A DNA stretch of 24,904 nt from an uncultured Clostridia bacterium (GCA_937915565.1 CALDMH010000171.1:1-24904); one strand, 5' to 3'; shown: positions 15,615 through 24,073, numbered from the stretch's first letter. Numbers and translations: made by a program. The notes: a model not told the origin generated them from the sequence alone.

Positions 15615-16565
15615 TTAATCCGCCGAAGGGCCTAATTTACTCATCAGTTTTCTCGTTCCGAGAACAATCGGAAGCGTGATTGCCGTGAGAATAAGCCCGA
15701 GAGCCGAAAGTTGTGAATAAGTAAGTTCTTTAAGCCCGACTTCTTCGACGAGGTGTTTTTTCGTACTCATAACGTAAAGATAATAACCGAAGCTCGAAAG
15801 GTCGGCCGCTCCGTCGCTGAAAAACGCGAAAAGATTGAGCTGGTGAGTGAACAGCCCCGTCAGCGAAATAATCACGAACGTGGAGAACGTGGACCAAATC
15901 ATCGGCAGCGTGACGTGAATAAACTCCTGCGCGAGGTTTGCCCCGTCAAGTTGCGCCGCTTCCACGACGGATTCGTCTATCGAGCTCATAGAACCGGTGA
16001 ACATCATAACGTTCACGCCGAAAGAAATCCATATATTGTAAAAAAGTATCGTGGCCATTCTCGTACCGAAAGACGGCGTGGACGTCAAGCCCCATTGCGT
16101 TTTGAAAACGGCAATATAAACGTCGTTCACGAGATATTTGAACAGCGTTACGAAAATAATGCTCGATATTATCTGCGGCATAAAGAGCATCACCTTGAAA
16201 AGCTTCGATAAGAAAAACTTTTTATAAATGTAAAACGAAAACAACAACGCCAATGGTAAGCCTATAAAAAGCTCGCAGGCTATCATTCTGAGCGAGTTGG
16301 CAATCATATACCAACCGTCCGCAATCGTTTGAAAAGCCACCTTGAAATTGTCGAAATGCGCAAATACCTTTTTGAACCCGACTTCTCCGTCCACGGGCGG
16401 AACGTATCTTTGAAAAGAAAGAATTATGGAATTGAAGTTCACGTAAATGTAAAATACCGCGAACTGCAATACGGGCAGCGCGATAACGGCTATATAAAAA
16501 ATAAGCCGTTTCGTCTTTTTATTCATAACCTTGCGCTCCGCCGCGCTTTGTGTTTGTGAATTCAT
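15615..16565 (-). CDS. Carbohydrate ABC transporter permease (CUT1 family, MalF/LplB-like)
   Basis: A 316-residue membrane protein with about six helices (first at 20-41; others near 92-112, 124-146, 170-191, 222-247, 283-303). The EAA loop reads EAAQLDGANLAQEFIHVTLP (202-221), a full match to the EAA-x3-DGA-x-LP signature that docks on the transport ATPase. It forms the channel with the next gene product. ATG at 16565 follows AAAGAGGCG by a good distance. A second Met at residue 14, with AAGG before it, is an alternative start. The gene lies 116 bases after the binding protein, a gap filled with two strong hairpins. Confidence 0.96.
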   Translation of the reverse strand: MNSQTQSAAERKVMNKKTKRLIFYIAVIALPVLQFAVFYIYVNFNSIILSFQRYVPPVDGEVGFKKVFAHFDNFKVAFQTIADGWYMIANSLRMIACELFIGLPLALLFSFYIYKKFFLSKLFKVMLFMPQIISSIIFVTLFKYLVNDVYIAVFKTQWGLTSTPSFGTRMATILFYNIWISFGVNVMMFTGSMSSIDESVVEAAQLDGANLAQEFIHVTLPMIWSTFSTFVIISLTGLFTHQLNLFAFFSDGAADLSSFGYYLYVMSTKKHLVEEVGLKELTYSQLSALGLILTAITLPIVLGTRKLMSKLGPSAD

Positions 16566-16585
16566 TTTTCGCCTCTTTAATCAAT

Positions 16586-16628
16586 GCCAGCCGAGAATAA
16601 AACGTTCTCCGTTTTATTCTCGGCTGGC
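16586..16628 (-). terminator. Perfect 19-bp hairpin upstream of first permease gene
   Basis: Arms 16586-16604 and 16610-16628 pair without mismatch around a 5-base loop. On the minus strand it ends about 20 bases before the permease ATG, and the ribosome site lies just outside the stem. No U-run follows immediately, so partial termination or RNA stabilisation is more likely than a full stop. Such hairpins between binding-protein and permease genes are known to keep the binding protein in excess. Confidence 0.6.
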
Positions 16629-16631
16629 ACC

Positions 16632-16663
16632 GCAGGCAACCCGATTTTTATCGGATTGCCTGC
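16632..16663 (-). terminator. Second 14-bp hairpin directly after the binding-protein gene
   Basis: Arms 16632-16645 and 16650-16663 pair around a 4-base loop. The single non-Watson-Crick position is C-A on the plus strand but a G-U wobble on the minus-strand RNA, which suggests the structure is kept for the minus-strand transcript. It begins 18 bases after the binding-protein stop codon and lies beside the 19-bp hairpin. Confidence 0.6.
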
Positions 16664-16681
16664 TGAATTTTTTTAACCCAA

Positions 16682-18421
16682 TCAGGCGTTCACACCCGAC
16701 TTTTCAAGTATTTTCGTCCAAACGTCGTCGGTTATAACCGTAGCCTCGAAAACGTCCTTCGAGGTCGCCCCGCCTTTCATAATAGCCTCGTAATAGCTCT
16801 TATAAGCGGTTTTATTCACCGTGGGATTCATAATCTGCGAAGAGAAATGAATTTTAAACGTTTGCTGGTTACTTTTGAATATCTTGTTTTCCGAACCGAA
16901 ATAAAGAATATCGCTGTTTTTGCTCATATCGTAAACCTTTTGCTGGAATTCGGGAAGAGCGTCGTATTGCGCGTCTGTAAGTGAATAAATCATAGGTCTG
17001 GTTACGCCGGTGAGCGCGGTGAATTCTTTAAGTTCCGCATCGCTGTAAAGAAATTTGAGGAAGGTCTTGCAGGCGTTCACGATTTCGGTTTTGTCGCTGT
17101 ATCTCGCGTTGATATAAGCGTAAGCAATACCGTTATCGATAAGCGAAGCCTTTGTCGCCGTTTCCGTGGGGGTAACCGAACCGGTAGCCGTAACGGGCAA
17201 CGACATAAAGCGTACTCCTCTCGTCGTTTTACCGGTCATCGTCGTGTAATCCTTAAACGTACCTTGGTCAAGCGACTCGTTATACCAGTAAGAACCGTCC
17301 ACGAGGAACGCTCTCACCAGATTATCTCTCACTCCGCCGTTGATGAAGTTCTTCTGCGCGCCGGTATGCGAAACCGAAGTGGATATATCGGAGAAAAATC
17401 CTTCCTTGTAAAGTATTTCGATAAACGACGTCGCGTAATATCTTGCCGCGGATTTAAGCGCGAGATTGCCGTTGTCTTTATTTATAACGGTTTTCGTAAC
17501 CTCGGGTTTTTTGATATAATCGATACCCTTAAAGAGATTTTCGTCGCTATAACCCGTAACTACGTCAACGTTTCCCTCAAAATTATAAACGGCTTTGAGT
17601 TCTTCGTTTCCCGCAAGAGAAGCCCAAAGCCCCTCCACGAGATAGTTCGTGTAATAAAGGTTAGAGCCGGTGACCGTAAACGGGCCCGCGCCGGTTTTAT
17701 CTTTAAGCACGCTGCTGAAAATAAGCAATTCTTCCAAAGAAGAAGGCAAACCGTCGTCGTCCGTGCCGAATTTGCCGTCCGGACCGCAGGATTTGGCCGC
17801 CGATGCGTTCTTTAAAAGGTATACGTCGCCGTATTTCGTTCCGACAAGTTTGCCGTTTTCGGCGTCTTTTGCGATATACCAGCCCTCTTTGTCGAAATTA
17901 TCCTTGTCGTAGGAAAGCCCCGGAAACCATTCGTAATGAGGCAAAGCGTAATAACTGCCGTCCGCGCCTTTAAGTCCGCCGCGAACTGCCGGCGCAATAC
18001 GCTCTTCGAGAGTTTTTCCGTCGGCGTCCTTTTCGCTGACGAGGTCGTCAAGCTTAATAATCGCACCGCTTTGAGCAAGCTCGTAAACGTTGGAATAACG
18101 CTCGTCGAAAATAATATGATAAGCCGAGGTGGAAAGCGTGCTGCTATCGGGGGTTTCGGGGGTTATCTGAACGTAAACGCCCGTTTTTTCGCTTTCAAAA
18201 TGCTCGTTTTTATATTGCTCCTGAAAGCGTTCCGCCGCCTTATAAAGCCAATTCGTGCCGATACCGCCCGGGAAGTTCTGAACTTTTATAACGGTTTTCG
18301 TATCCACGTCGTCCGGAACTGAATTTCCCGAATTGCCGCCCGAATTGTTGCCGGAATCTCCGCAAGCCGTCATAGCAAGAACGAGCATTGCGCAAAGAAT
18401 ACCTGAAAGAATCTTTTTCAT
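16682..18421 (-). CDS. Sugar ABC transporter solute-binding lipoprotein (CUT1 type)
   Basis: A 579-residue lipoprotein starting MKKILSGILCAMLVLAMTAC, with the lipidated Cys at 20 and a Gly/Asn/Ser linker. An in-frame ATG 12 bases upstream (18433) would place the ribosome site GGAGG inside the gene. I prefer the ATG at 18421 because GGAGG then lies six bases upstream and the signal peptide starts normally. The body resembles large Gram-positive extracellular solute-binding proteins (type 1/8): IIFDERYSNVYELA near 103-116, YYALPHYEWFPGLSYD near 157-172, and C-terminal helices. An Asp/Gly-rich loop GPDGKFGTDDDGLP at about 213-226 looks like a calcium site. It should capture oligosaccharide outside the membrane for the two permeases encoded next. 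It is the first gene after the promoter at 18494-18521. Confidence 0.95.
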   Translation of the reverse strand: MKKILSGILCAMLVLAMTACGDSGNNSGGNSGNSVPDDVDTKTVIKVQNFPGGIGTNWLYKAAERFQEQYKNEHFESEKTGVYVQITPETPDSSTLSTSAYHIIFDERYSNVYELAQSGAIIKLDDLVSEKDADGKTLEERIAPAVRGGLKGADGSYYALPHYEWFPGLSYDKDNFDKEGWYIAKDAENGKLVGTKYGDVYLLKNASAAKSCGPDGKFGTDDDGLPSSLEELLIFSSVLKDKTGAGPFTVTGSNLYYTNYLVEGLWASLAGNEELKAVYNFEGNVDVVTGYSDENLFKGIDYIKKPEVTKTVINKDNGNLALKSAARYYATSFIEILYKEGFFSDISTSVSHTGAQKNFINGGVRDNLVRAFLVDGSYWYNESLDQGTFKDYTTMTGKTTRGVRFMSLPVTATGSVTPTETATKASLIDNGIAYAYINARYSDKTEIVNACKTFLKFLYSDAELKEFTALTGVTRPMIYSLTDAQYDALPEFQQKVYDMSKNSDILYFGSENKIFKSNQQTFKIHFSSQIMNPTVNKTAYKSYYEAIMKGGATSKDVFEATVITDDVWTKILEKSGVNA

Positions 18422-18454
18422 TTTTTCCTCCATAGATTAAAATTTCTGATATAC

Positions 18455-18478
18455 TTTTTCGTTGCGTATAACGAAAAA
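18455..18478 (-). promoter_or_regulatory. Inverted repeat in the 5' leader (operator-like)
   Basis: TTTTTCGTT (18455-18463) and AACGAAAAA (18470-18478) form a 9-bp inverted repeat with a 6-base centre. It lies about 10-30 bases after the predicted transcription start of the transporter operon, a good place for a repressor operator. An RNA hairpin in the leader is the alternative. A partial copy of the motif occurs at 18635-18649. Confidence 0.45.
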
Positions 18479-18493
18479 TCAAGTCGTGATACC

Positions 18494-18521
18494 ATTATAC
18501 ACTAATAAAATGAAATGTAAA
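18494..18521 (-). promoter_or_regulatory. Sigma-A-type promoter of the transporter/surface operon
   Basis: On the minus strand TTTACA (18516-18521) and a perfect TATAAT (18494-18499) are separated by 16 bases, inside an AT-rich stretch. The expected start near 18487 gives a leader of about 66 bases to the binding-protein ATG. It lies just after the terminator of the upstream unit, so it should drive the long operon from the binding protein to the left edge. Confidence 0.75.
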
Positions 18522-18592
18522 TAAGCTTTTATAACCTAATACATTGCTAAAACTAAACTTATTTTGAGGGGGTTTTTGCTTTAATGCGCAAC

Positions 18593-18622
18593 AAAAAACC
18601 ACGGAACGATTTTCCGTGGTTT
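18593..18622 (-). terminator. Rho-independent terminator of the GH2 unit
   Basis: Arms 18596-18606 and 18612-18622 (AAACCACGGAA / TTCCGTGGTTT) form an 11-bp stem with a 5-base loop. On the minus strand the stem runs into a T-run (TTTTTT in total), the classic shape. It lies 115 bases after the stop of the second GH2 gene and about 70 bases before the next promoter. The 18623-18736 stretch between gene and terminator holds no gene, apart from the motif copy at 18635-18649. Confidence 0.85.
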
Positions 18623-18736
18623 GTCGTTCTAATCTTCGTTATACGAACGTATGCCGGTCGAAAATTGAATTTCTACGTACTCAACCGCATCGCTAAACTT
18701 CTTTTACGCCGATAAATACTCTCGCCGTCATCAATC

Positions 18737-21037
18737 TTAAAACCCCTCAAATTGATTATACCCGCATTTTTCAAGTGCCTGTAAATACTTTTCAAAAGAA
18801 ATATCTATAATTCCCGTATGGAAATGATTGGAATATTTCTTCCCGTCGTGAGTCCATTCAATCAAATAAAACTTCTTTTCTTCTTTTTCCAACTCTATTT
18901 CAGCAACCTGTTCGGAATAAAACGCCCGTATCGTTGCAACGCAAGTAAGAATTACTTTATTTTCGTATATATCCGTTACGGTAAACTCAACGGTGTTTTC
19001 TTTATCTTCATCGTTCACAACAAAGACGTTGAGTTTTCCGTTACTTTCATCTCCCAAAATACAAACCGGCGTCTGGCTACGCTTAACGTACCGATATGCG
19101 AGTTTTTTATCAAAATAATAGTCAACGATTCCGTCGGATATTTGCGGCCAACCGTCTAATAAATTCCACCAGATGATGCCGCCTTTATTGTTTCTCTGAA
19201 TTCTGAAACGTTCGATAAAATATTTCAACGCCTCCGCTTGCGATATTTGACTTGCCATTGCAAAGTTATTCAGACCTTCCGGCATTTCTTTAAACAAAGT
19301 TCTGACCTGATTGAAGAATAGTCTCGTGCGATATTCAAACGGATTATCCGCTTCGTATCCGCCCGGACTCGTTCCGTGAGCCAAATATTCCGTCGTCGGT
19401 CGACCGTTATCCGCAAAAAGCCTTTCGGGATTTTTTAAAAACCTTTTCGCCGACCGCGGCGACGGATAACCGTGATAACCGATTTCGGAAGCAAATTCAA
19501 CCGTTGTATTTTTATAGAAATCGCCTTTAAAATAATCTCTGGGCCCCCATAAATGATTTTCCGATAACTCGCACTTATCCGCCTTCGCCGCCACGTCGTC
19601 TACGTACGGCGAACTTGGTAAGTACGGACGCAACAGATCGTGCTGACGAAGTTCTTTCGCCACCGTTTCACGCGTTACCGAATAATCGACGGGGAGGCGA
19701 TTTATAATTTCGTTCCATTTATGGCAAATATCCCCTTCGTTATCGCCTGCCCACAGGATAAGGCTTGCGTGCTGACGTAAACGCTTTACGATAAACGCCA
19801 CTTCTTGCGTGATTCGTTTCTCAAAAGCTTCCGTTTCGGGATATATTGCGCAGCCCATCATAAAATCCTGCCATACGAGAATACCGTTTTTATCGCAATA
19901 TTCGTAAAACGAATCTCTTTCGTACACTCCGCCGCCCCAAACGCGGATACAGTTACAACCGACGTCGGTCACGTACTCCAAGCCTTTTTGCGTGCGCTCG
20001 CGCTCTTCTTTTCTCAATGCGTCCGTCGGCACCCAGTTCGTACCTAAAATAAATATCTTTTTCCCGTTGACGTGAAATTCAAATTTACCGTTTGCGGCAA
20101 GAGACGTCCTTTGAAGGTCTACGGTTCTGATTCCCAAATCGAAACGGCGTTCGTCTATCGCTTTTCCGTTTTTAAAAAGTTTTACGCTGACGGCGTACAG
20201 GTTCTGCTTCCCATAGCCGTGCGGAAACCAAAGTTTCGGTTTTTCTATATTGACGAAGGTCGTTTCCTGCGTAAACCACGGCGTTTTTTCAATGATAAAC
20301 CGACTATCTCCGCACTGTCCTTCCGCCACGATTTTATAATCGCGAATATCGTCGTTTTTCGCCGTGAAATTGTAATACAAATTCAATCTTGCGGCTTCTT
20401 CGCTGCATTTTGCAGTATAAAGATATACTTCATTGAACTTTTCGTCTATATGCTTTACGAGCGTAACCTCTCGCGTGATACCGCCGCAAACAAATCGCGG
20501 CAGTATATCCCACCCGAACGACGACGCGCTTTTGCGCATCGTAAGAGACGGATACTCATACGCCATTGCGTAACTCATAGCGGGAATATACGCTTCTCTC
20601 GCCGCTATGCAAGCGGGGTAAATATGCACGATTAGTTCGTTTCCTTTTTTCTTTAAACCCGAAAGCGCAAAAGTATGTGAAATAAACATATTTTCGCAAC
20701 GCCCGACGGGTTTGCCGTTCACGATAATATCCGCTACGGTGTCGACGCCGTCGAAGATAATATCAGCCTCGCCAAAATCCGAGTCAAACGTAGTAAAATA
20801 CCACTGATGATAACTTTCGTACTTACGCAACGAATAAACGTTATCCGAATAACACGGGTCTTCTATCGCTCCGTTTTCAAACAATATTTTTTCCAGACAC
20901 GACGGAAGTTCCGCATCGTAACACTCTTTCCCTGAAAAATCGACTATTTTATCGGGCGAGAAGCCCTTGTCGACTACGGTTTCGTTTTGCTCTATATAAA
21001 GTTTCCAGGATTTTTTTGTCAATTCCCGTTTTAACAT
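18737..21037 (-). CDS. Glycoside hydrolase family 2, beta-mannosidase type (second copy)
   Basis: A 766-residue cytoplasmic enzyme with GH2 layout: a jelly-roll sugar-binding domain (about 10-195, FDGVDTVADIIVNGKPVG at 95-112), an Ig-like sandwich (200-305), a TIM barrel (about 315-640) and a short C-terminal sandwich. The barrel carries VWGGGVYERDSFYEYCDKNG (366-385), typical of beta-mannosidases. The acid/base is Glu434 in GDNE (431-434). The nucleophile is probably Glu518 in ASEIGYHGYPS. WWNLLDGWPQ at 623-632 closes the active site. It should release non-reducing beta-linked mannose or a related sugar from imported oligosaccharides. It is shorter than typical beta-mannosidases (830-880). 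AAAGGGGT precedes the ATG. The gene follows the broken SIS/ROK segment and ends a unit with its own terminator. Specificity is inferred. Confidence 0.93.
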   Translation of the reverse strand: MLKRELTKKSWKLYIEQNETVVDKGFSPDKIVDFSGKECYDAELPSCLEKILFENGAIEDPCYSDNVYSLRKYESYHQWYFTTFDSDFGEADIIFDGVDTVADIIVNGKPVGRCENMFISHTFALSGLKKKGNELIVHIYPACIAAREAYIPAMSYAMAYEYPSLTMRKSASSFGWDILPRFVCGGITREVTLVKHIDEKFNEVYLYTAKCSEEAARLNLYYNFTAKNDDIRDYKIVAEGQCGDSRFIIEKTPWFTQETTFVNIEKPKLWFPHGYGKQNLYAVSVKLFKNGKAIDERRFDLGIRTVDLQRTSLAANGKFEFHVNGKKIFILGTNWVPTDALRKEERERTQKGLEYVTDVGCNCIRVWGGGVYERDSFYEYCDKNGILVWQDFMMGCAIYPETEAFEKRITQEVAFIVKRLRQHASLILWAGDNEGDICHKWNEIINRLPVDYSVTRETVAKELRQHDLLRPYLPSSPYVDDVAAKADKCELSENHLWGPRDYFKGDFYKNTTVEFASEIGYHGYPSPRSAKRFLKNPERLFADNGRPTTEYLAHGTSPGGYEADNPFEYRTRLFFNQVRTLFKEMPEGLNNFAMASQISQAEALKYFIERFRIQRNNKGGIIWWNLLDGWPQISDGIVDYYFDKKLAYRYVKRSQTPVCILGDESNGKLNVFVVNDEDKENTVEFTVTDIYENKVILTCVATIRAFYSEQVAEIELEKEEKKFYLIEWTHDGKKYSNHFHTGIIDISFEKYLQALEKCGYNQFEGF

Positions 21038-21070
21038 ACCGTTGACCCCTTTCGATTATTAGATACGATA

Positions 21071-21743
21071 TTAAAACTCGCCTTTGACTATGGATAACGC
21101 GGCGTAATCGCCTATTTTTTCACCGAGTTCGGCGGGAAGAAATATTACGCCCTTTTTTCCGTTTAACGGGCCGACGCAGAGAATTCCTATTGCCGACAAC
21201 TCCTTTTCGGTTTTACCGAAGGTATGCAATTCGTCAAGCAATAGCGAAATAAGTAACCTCGCTCGGCGCGCCTTCGGTTTTAAACTCGCGGCGGTCGAAA
21301 ATTTTTATATCGTTTTCGTCTCGTTCACCGATGAGTATATCGTCCATATTCACGTAGGCGTATACCTGCTGCGAAAAAACGTAATCTCCGCCAATATCGT
21401 TATTGATTGCCGTCATAATTGCCGTTTGACTTATAAGACTGAAAGCAGGAAATCCCGTTTCCGTCCTTTTCATCAATTCGCCGTCTTCCGGAAAACTTTT
21501 AAGGAATTTTTCAGCGAAAGCTTTGTCTACGGGGCGATTTTTTATAAACGATTTTGCGAATTCGCCTACGATATGCTCGGAATCTGCCGCGCTTCCGCCG
21601 TTTCCGCAAACGTATAATCTGTTGCCGTTTTGAAACGCTTTGCAAATCGTTTCCGTAGCGGCAACGATTTCTTCTTTATATTTACCTTTCATTCCCGAAT
21701 TTTTAAGAAATTCGTCTATCAATGCAAACGTACCGTCTTTCAT
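21071..21743 (-). pseudogene. Broken SIS-domain sugar isomerase joined to remnants of a ROK sugar kinase
   Basis: From ATG 21743 the frame runs 169 residues to TGA at 21234. Residues 1-139 clearly belong to a GmhA-like SIS phosphosugar isomerase (CGNGGSAADSEHIVGEFAKSF at 46-66, TAINNDIGGDYVFSQQVY at 111-128, DDILIG at 134-139). The expected ISTSGNS motif and the whole C-terminal half, with its catalytic His, are absent. From residue 140 the sequence changes to DENDIKIFDRREFKTEGAP, ROK-like. A one-base shift near 21254 then restores a frame reading LLDELHTFGKTEKELSAIGI and GPLNGKKG. It then jumps to PAELGEKIGDYAALSIV, which resembles a ROK C-terminus, and stops at TAA 21071. The kinase DxGGT loop and centre are missing. 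The best reading is a deletion remnant of adjacent isomerase and kinase genes. AAGGAAAA precedes the ATG, so a short SIS-like protein could still be made. Confidence 0.68.
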
Positions 21744-21826
21744 TTTTCCTTATACTTAATCAAATACCGGCATTTATCGTCAAGATTTTGTCTGTTACGC
21801 TATCACAGTTAAAACTTGCAATCGGT

Positions 21827-24073
21827 TTAACGTAATTGAACTTTGTTTTTTAATAATTCTTTATATTTTCCGTAATCTATTTTCTCGCCGTACGCGTATA
21901 AATAATTTTTAATCGTATTGCCGTTTACGTTCAGTTCGCTCGTTATGAGTTCGTTTTCGCCGCAGCTTACGGTATCAACCAAAAGAATATCGTTCGCTTT
22001 GATTTCGATTTCTTTTTCTTTTACGCCGTAAATACACGAAAGTTTTAAGCCGACTTTACCCTCGAACGACGTGTCGTTTACTATATAAACTTCGACTTTT
22101 CCGTTTTCGTATTTCATTATGCACTGAACGGGTTCGTAAGAGTTTTTCACGGTGAAGTAAGCAGGTCGTTTATCACCGTCGTAACCGACGAACGCCGACG
22201 AAAAAATCGGGAATCCGTCGCGGTAATTCCATAGGCAGATACCGTTAAAATACGGTCTTATCCTCGACCGCTCGACGACGTATTTATACGCTTCCGCCTG
22301 ATACGCTCTCGAAGCCGAAACCAATTCTTCGTTGTTATTCTCAACGCCGTCAAACAAGTATTCGAGCCCTGCGGTTCTGCTATCTTCCGTGGGATAAGAG
22401 TGGCAATCCCAATATTTATCGTCTTTAAAATTCCACCCTGCCGGCAGGTATTTGTTTAACTCATCCAAAGAATTGCATCCGCCGTAGCCGATTTCCATTA
22501 TGAACTTATGATTCTGGTCGATAAATTTCAGAAAATCGTTTCTGTGCCACCAATAGTGTTCTTCGGCAAGCGGTCTTCTTCTTTCGGTTATTTCAGCTAA
22601 ATCGACGTAAAAAACACCGCCCTGCTTTTTGATGAAATCGTTTGAAAAATACGGCGTCGTCGGGAAAAACGGTCTGAACGAATCGACTGCCGATAAAACG
22701 TCTTTCATAACTACTCTCGTTATCTTATCGTCGTTCGGGTTCAAGCCTATGCAGGTATACATCCAGTCCGTTTCGTTACTGCCGCACCAGGCGATAATGC
22801 TTGAATGATTGCGCAGCCTTTCGACCACGTTTTTGCACTCGAAGGAAATTTTATTCAAGAAATCTTTCGTTTGCGGATACATATGGCAAGCAAGCATAAA
22901 ATCGTGCCATACCATAATGCCTTTTTCGTCGCAAAGCGAATAAAACTCGTCGTCCTCGTAAATTCCGCCGCCCCATATGCGAACGAAATTGCAGTTCATA
23001 TTCTTTATGCCGTCGACTATATCGGCGTATTTTTCTTTATCTTTGCTGTGATAAACGTCAATCGGAGTGTGATTTACCCCTTTGATTTTTATAAGTTTGT
23101 TATTTACAAAAATCTGAAAATTACCGTTATCTCCGATTTCTTCCGTGTATCTGACGTCAACGCTTCTTATTCCGAATTTGACTCGTTTTTCCGCCACAAC
23201 CTTGCCGTCCGCGACAAGTTCGACGGTTACGTCGTAAAGATCGGGCGCGCCGTAGCCGCAAGGATACCAAAGCACGGGATTTTCCACGTAAGGAAAAACC
23301 GTTTTTGAAGTAAACGTGAACGGGCAGGTTTTGTTAAATTCGCTGTCTTTGCATTTTCCCGTGATTTTAAGCGTCAGTTTACCTAAAAACTCGTCCGCTA
23401 TCCGAGCGTTTACCGACACGGTAAGTATTGCCAGATTATCGACCAATCTGTTTGTCGCAACGTAAACGTCCGTAATCTCGACGGGCGAATATTCTTGTAT
23501 ATAAACGTCCCTGAAAATTCCCGCGGAAACCGCTCTCGGCAAAATATCCCAACCGAAAGAAGAAGCGGGGTTTCTTATATTCAAACTCTCGTAACAGCCG
23601 TCGTATATGCCTATATTAAGCGGCGTATATTCGTATTTTTTTGCGTGGTTAACGCTTGAAAAAATATGCACGACGAGCCTGTTGCTCCCGTTTTTCAAAA
23701 CGTTATCAACCGAAAATTTATATTCGACGAAAGCGTTTTCGCTTCTGCCTATTTTAACGCCGTTAAGATAGTATTCGGCAATCGTATCGACGCCCTTAAA
23801 CACCAGTTCTCTGTGGCTGTCGTTATCGGAATTAAATTCAAAATCTTTAACGTAAACGAAATCTTTACTTTCCAGATATTCCGCTTTTTTGATATTGTCG
23901 GCAAAGTAAAGGTTCGGGAGCAAATTCGCTCTCATAAGGTCGAGTTCCGCGTTCCCGGGAACTACGGCGTCGACAGGCTCGCCGAGTCCGTTAAAACGGC
24001 TCCCGTCAAAATCGAAATTTTTGCCGTCGGTTATATATAATTTGTATTTTCCGTTTAAAGATATAATATTCAT
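21827..24073 (-). CDS. Glycoside hydrolase family 2, beta-mannosidase type (first copy)
   Basis: A 748-residue enzyme without a signal peptide. The sugar-binding domain runs to about 195 (FKGVDTIAEYYLNGVKIG at 92-109), an Ig-like domain to about 305 and the barrel to about 640. VRIWGGGIYEDDEFYSLCDE (364-383) and VWHDFMLACHMYPQ are beta-mannosidase-like. The acid/base is Glu434 in GSNE (431-434). The nucleophile is probably Glu527 in FIMEIGYGG. LWNYRDGFP at 614-622 corresponds to WWNLLDGWP of the second copy. It is a clear but diverged paralog of the enzyme at 18737-21037. The ribosome site is weak (GGTG, 10 bases before ATG). A possible promoter (CTGACA-17-TAAAGT) lies in the 92-base gap upstream but would leave almost no leader, so I do not list it. 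The exact sugar is not known. Confidence 0.92.
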   Translation of the reverse strand: MNIISLNGKYKLYITDGKNFDFDGSRFNGLGEPVDAVVPGNAELDLMRANLLPNLYFADNIKKAEYLESKDFVYVKDFEFNSDNDSHRELVFKGVDTIAEYYLNGVKIGRSENAFVEYKFSVDNVLKNGSNRLVVHIFSSVNHAKKYEYTPLNIGIYDGCYESLNIRNPASSFGWDILPRAVSAGIFRDVYIQEYSPVEITDVYVATNRLVDNLAILTVSVNARIADEFLGKLTLKITGKCKDSEFNKTCPFTFTSKTVFPYVENPVLWYPCGYGAPDLYDVTVELVADGKVVAEKRVKFGIRSVDVRYTEEIGDNGNFQIFVNNKLIKIKGVNHTPIDVYHSKDKEKYADIVDGIKNMNCNFVRIWGGGIYEDDEFYSLCDEKGIMVWHDFMLACHMYPQTKDFLNKISFECKNVVERLRNHSSIIAWCGSNETDWMYTCIGLNPNDDKITRVVMKDVLSAVDSFRPFFPTTPYFSNDFIKKQGGVFYVDLAEITERRRPLAEEHYWWHRNDFLKFIDQNHKFIMEIGYGGCNSLDELNKYLPAGWNFKDDKYWDCHSYPTEDSRTAGLEYLFDGVENNNEELVSASRAYQAEAYKYVVERSRIRPYFNGICLWNYRDGFPIFSSAFVGYDGDKRPAYFTVKNSYEPVQCIMKYENGKVEVYIVNDTSFEGKVGLKLSCIYGVKEKEIEIKANDILLVDTVSCGENELITSELNVNGNTIKNYLYAYGEKIDYGKYKELLKNKVQLR

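Noticed and set aside
18433..18433. Upstream ATG as start of the binding protein
   Set aside because: It would put GGAGG inside the coding region and add MEEK before the signal peptide. The ATG at 18421 has the correct ribosome-site spacing.
18434..18487. Possible riboswitch in the leader of the binding-protein operon
   Set aside because: The leader is only about 66 bases and holds one AT-rich inverted repeat. No conserved riboswitch core or terminator is present.
18693..18731. 12-codon minus-strand frame (MTARVFIGVKEV) after the second GH2 gene
   Set aside because: Too short, no clear ribosome site and no known match. It may be chance or a scrap of an old gene.
21234..21743. Functional GmhA-type heptose isomerase
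   Set aside because: The STSGNS segment and the C-terminal catalytic region are missing, and there are no other heptose-pathway genes here. A GH2 context fits sugar catabolism better.
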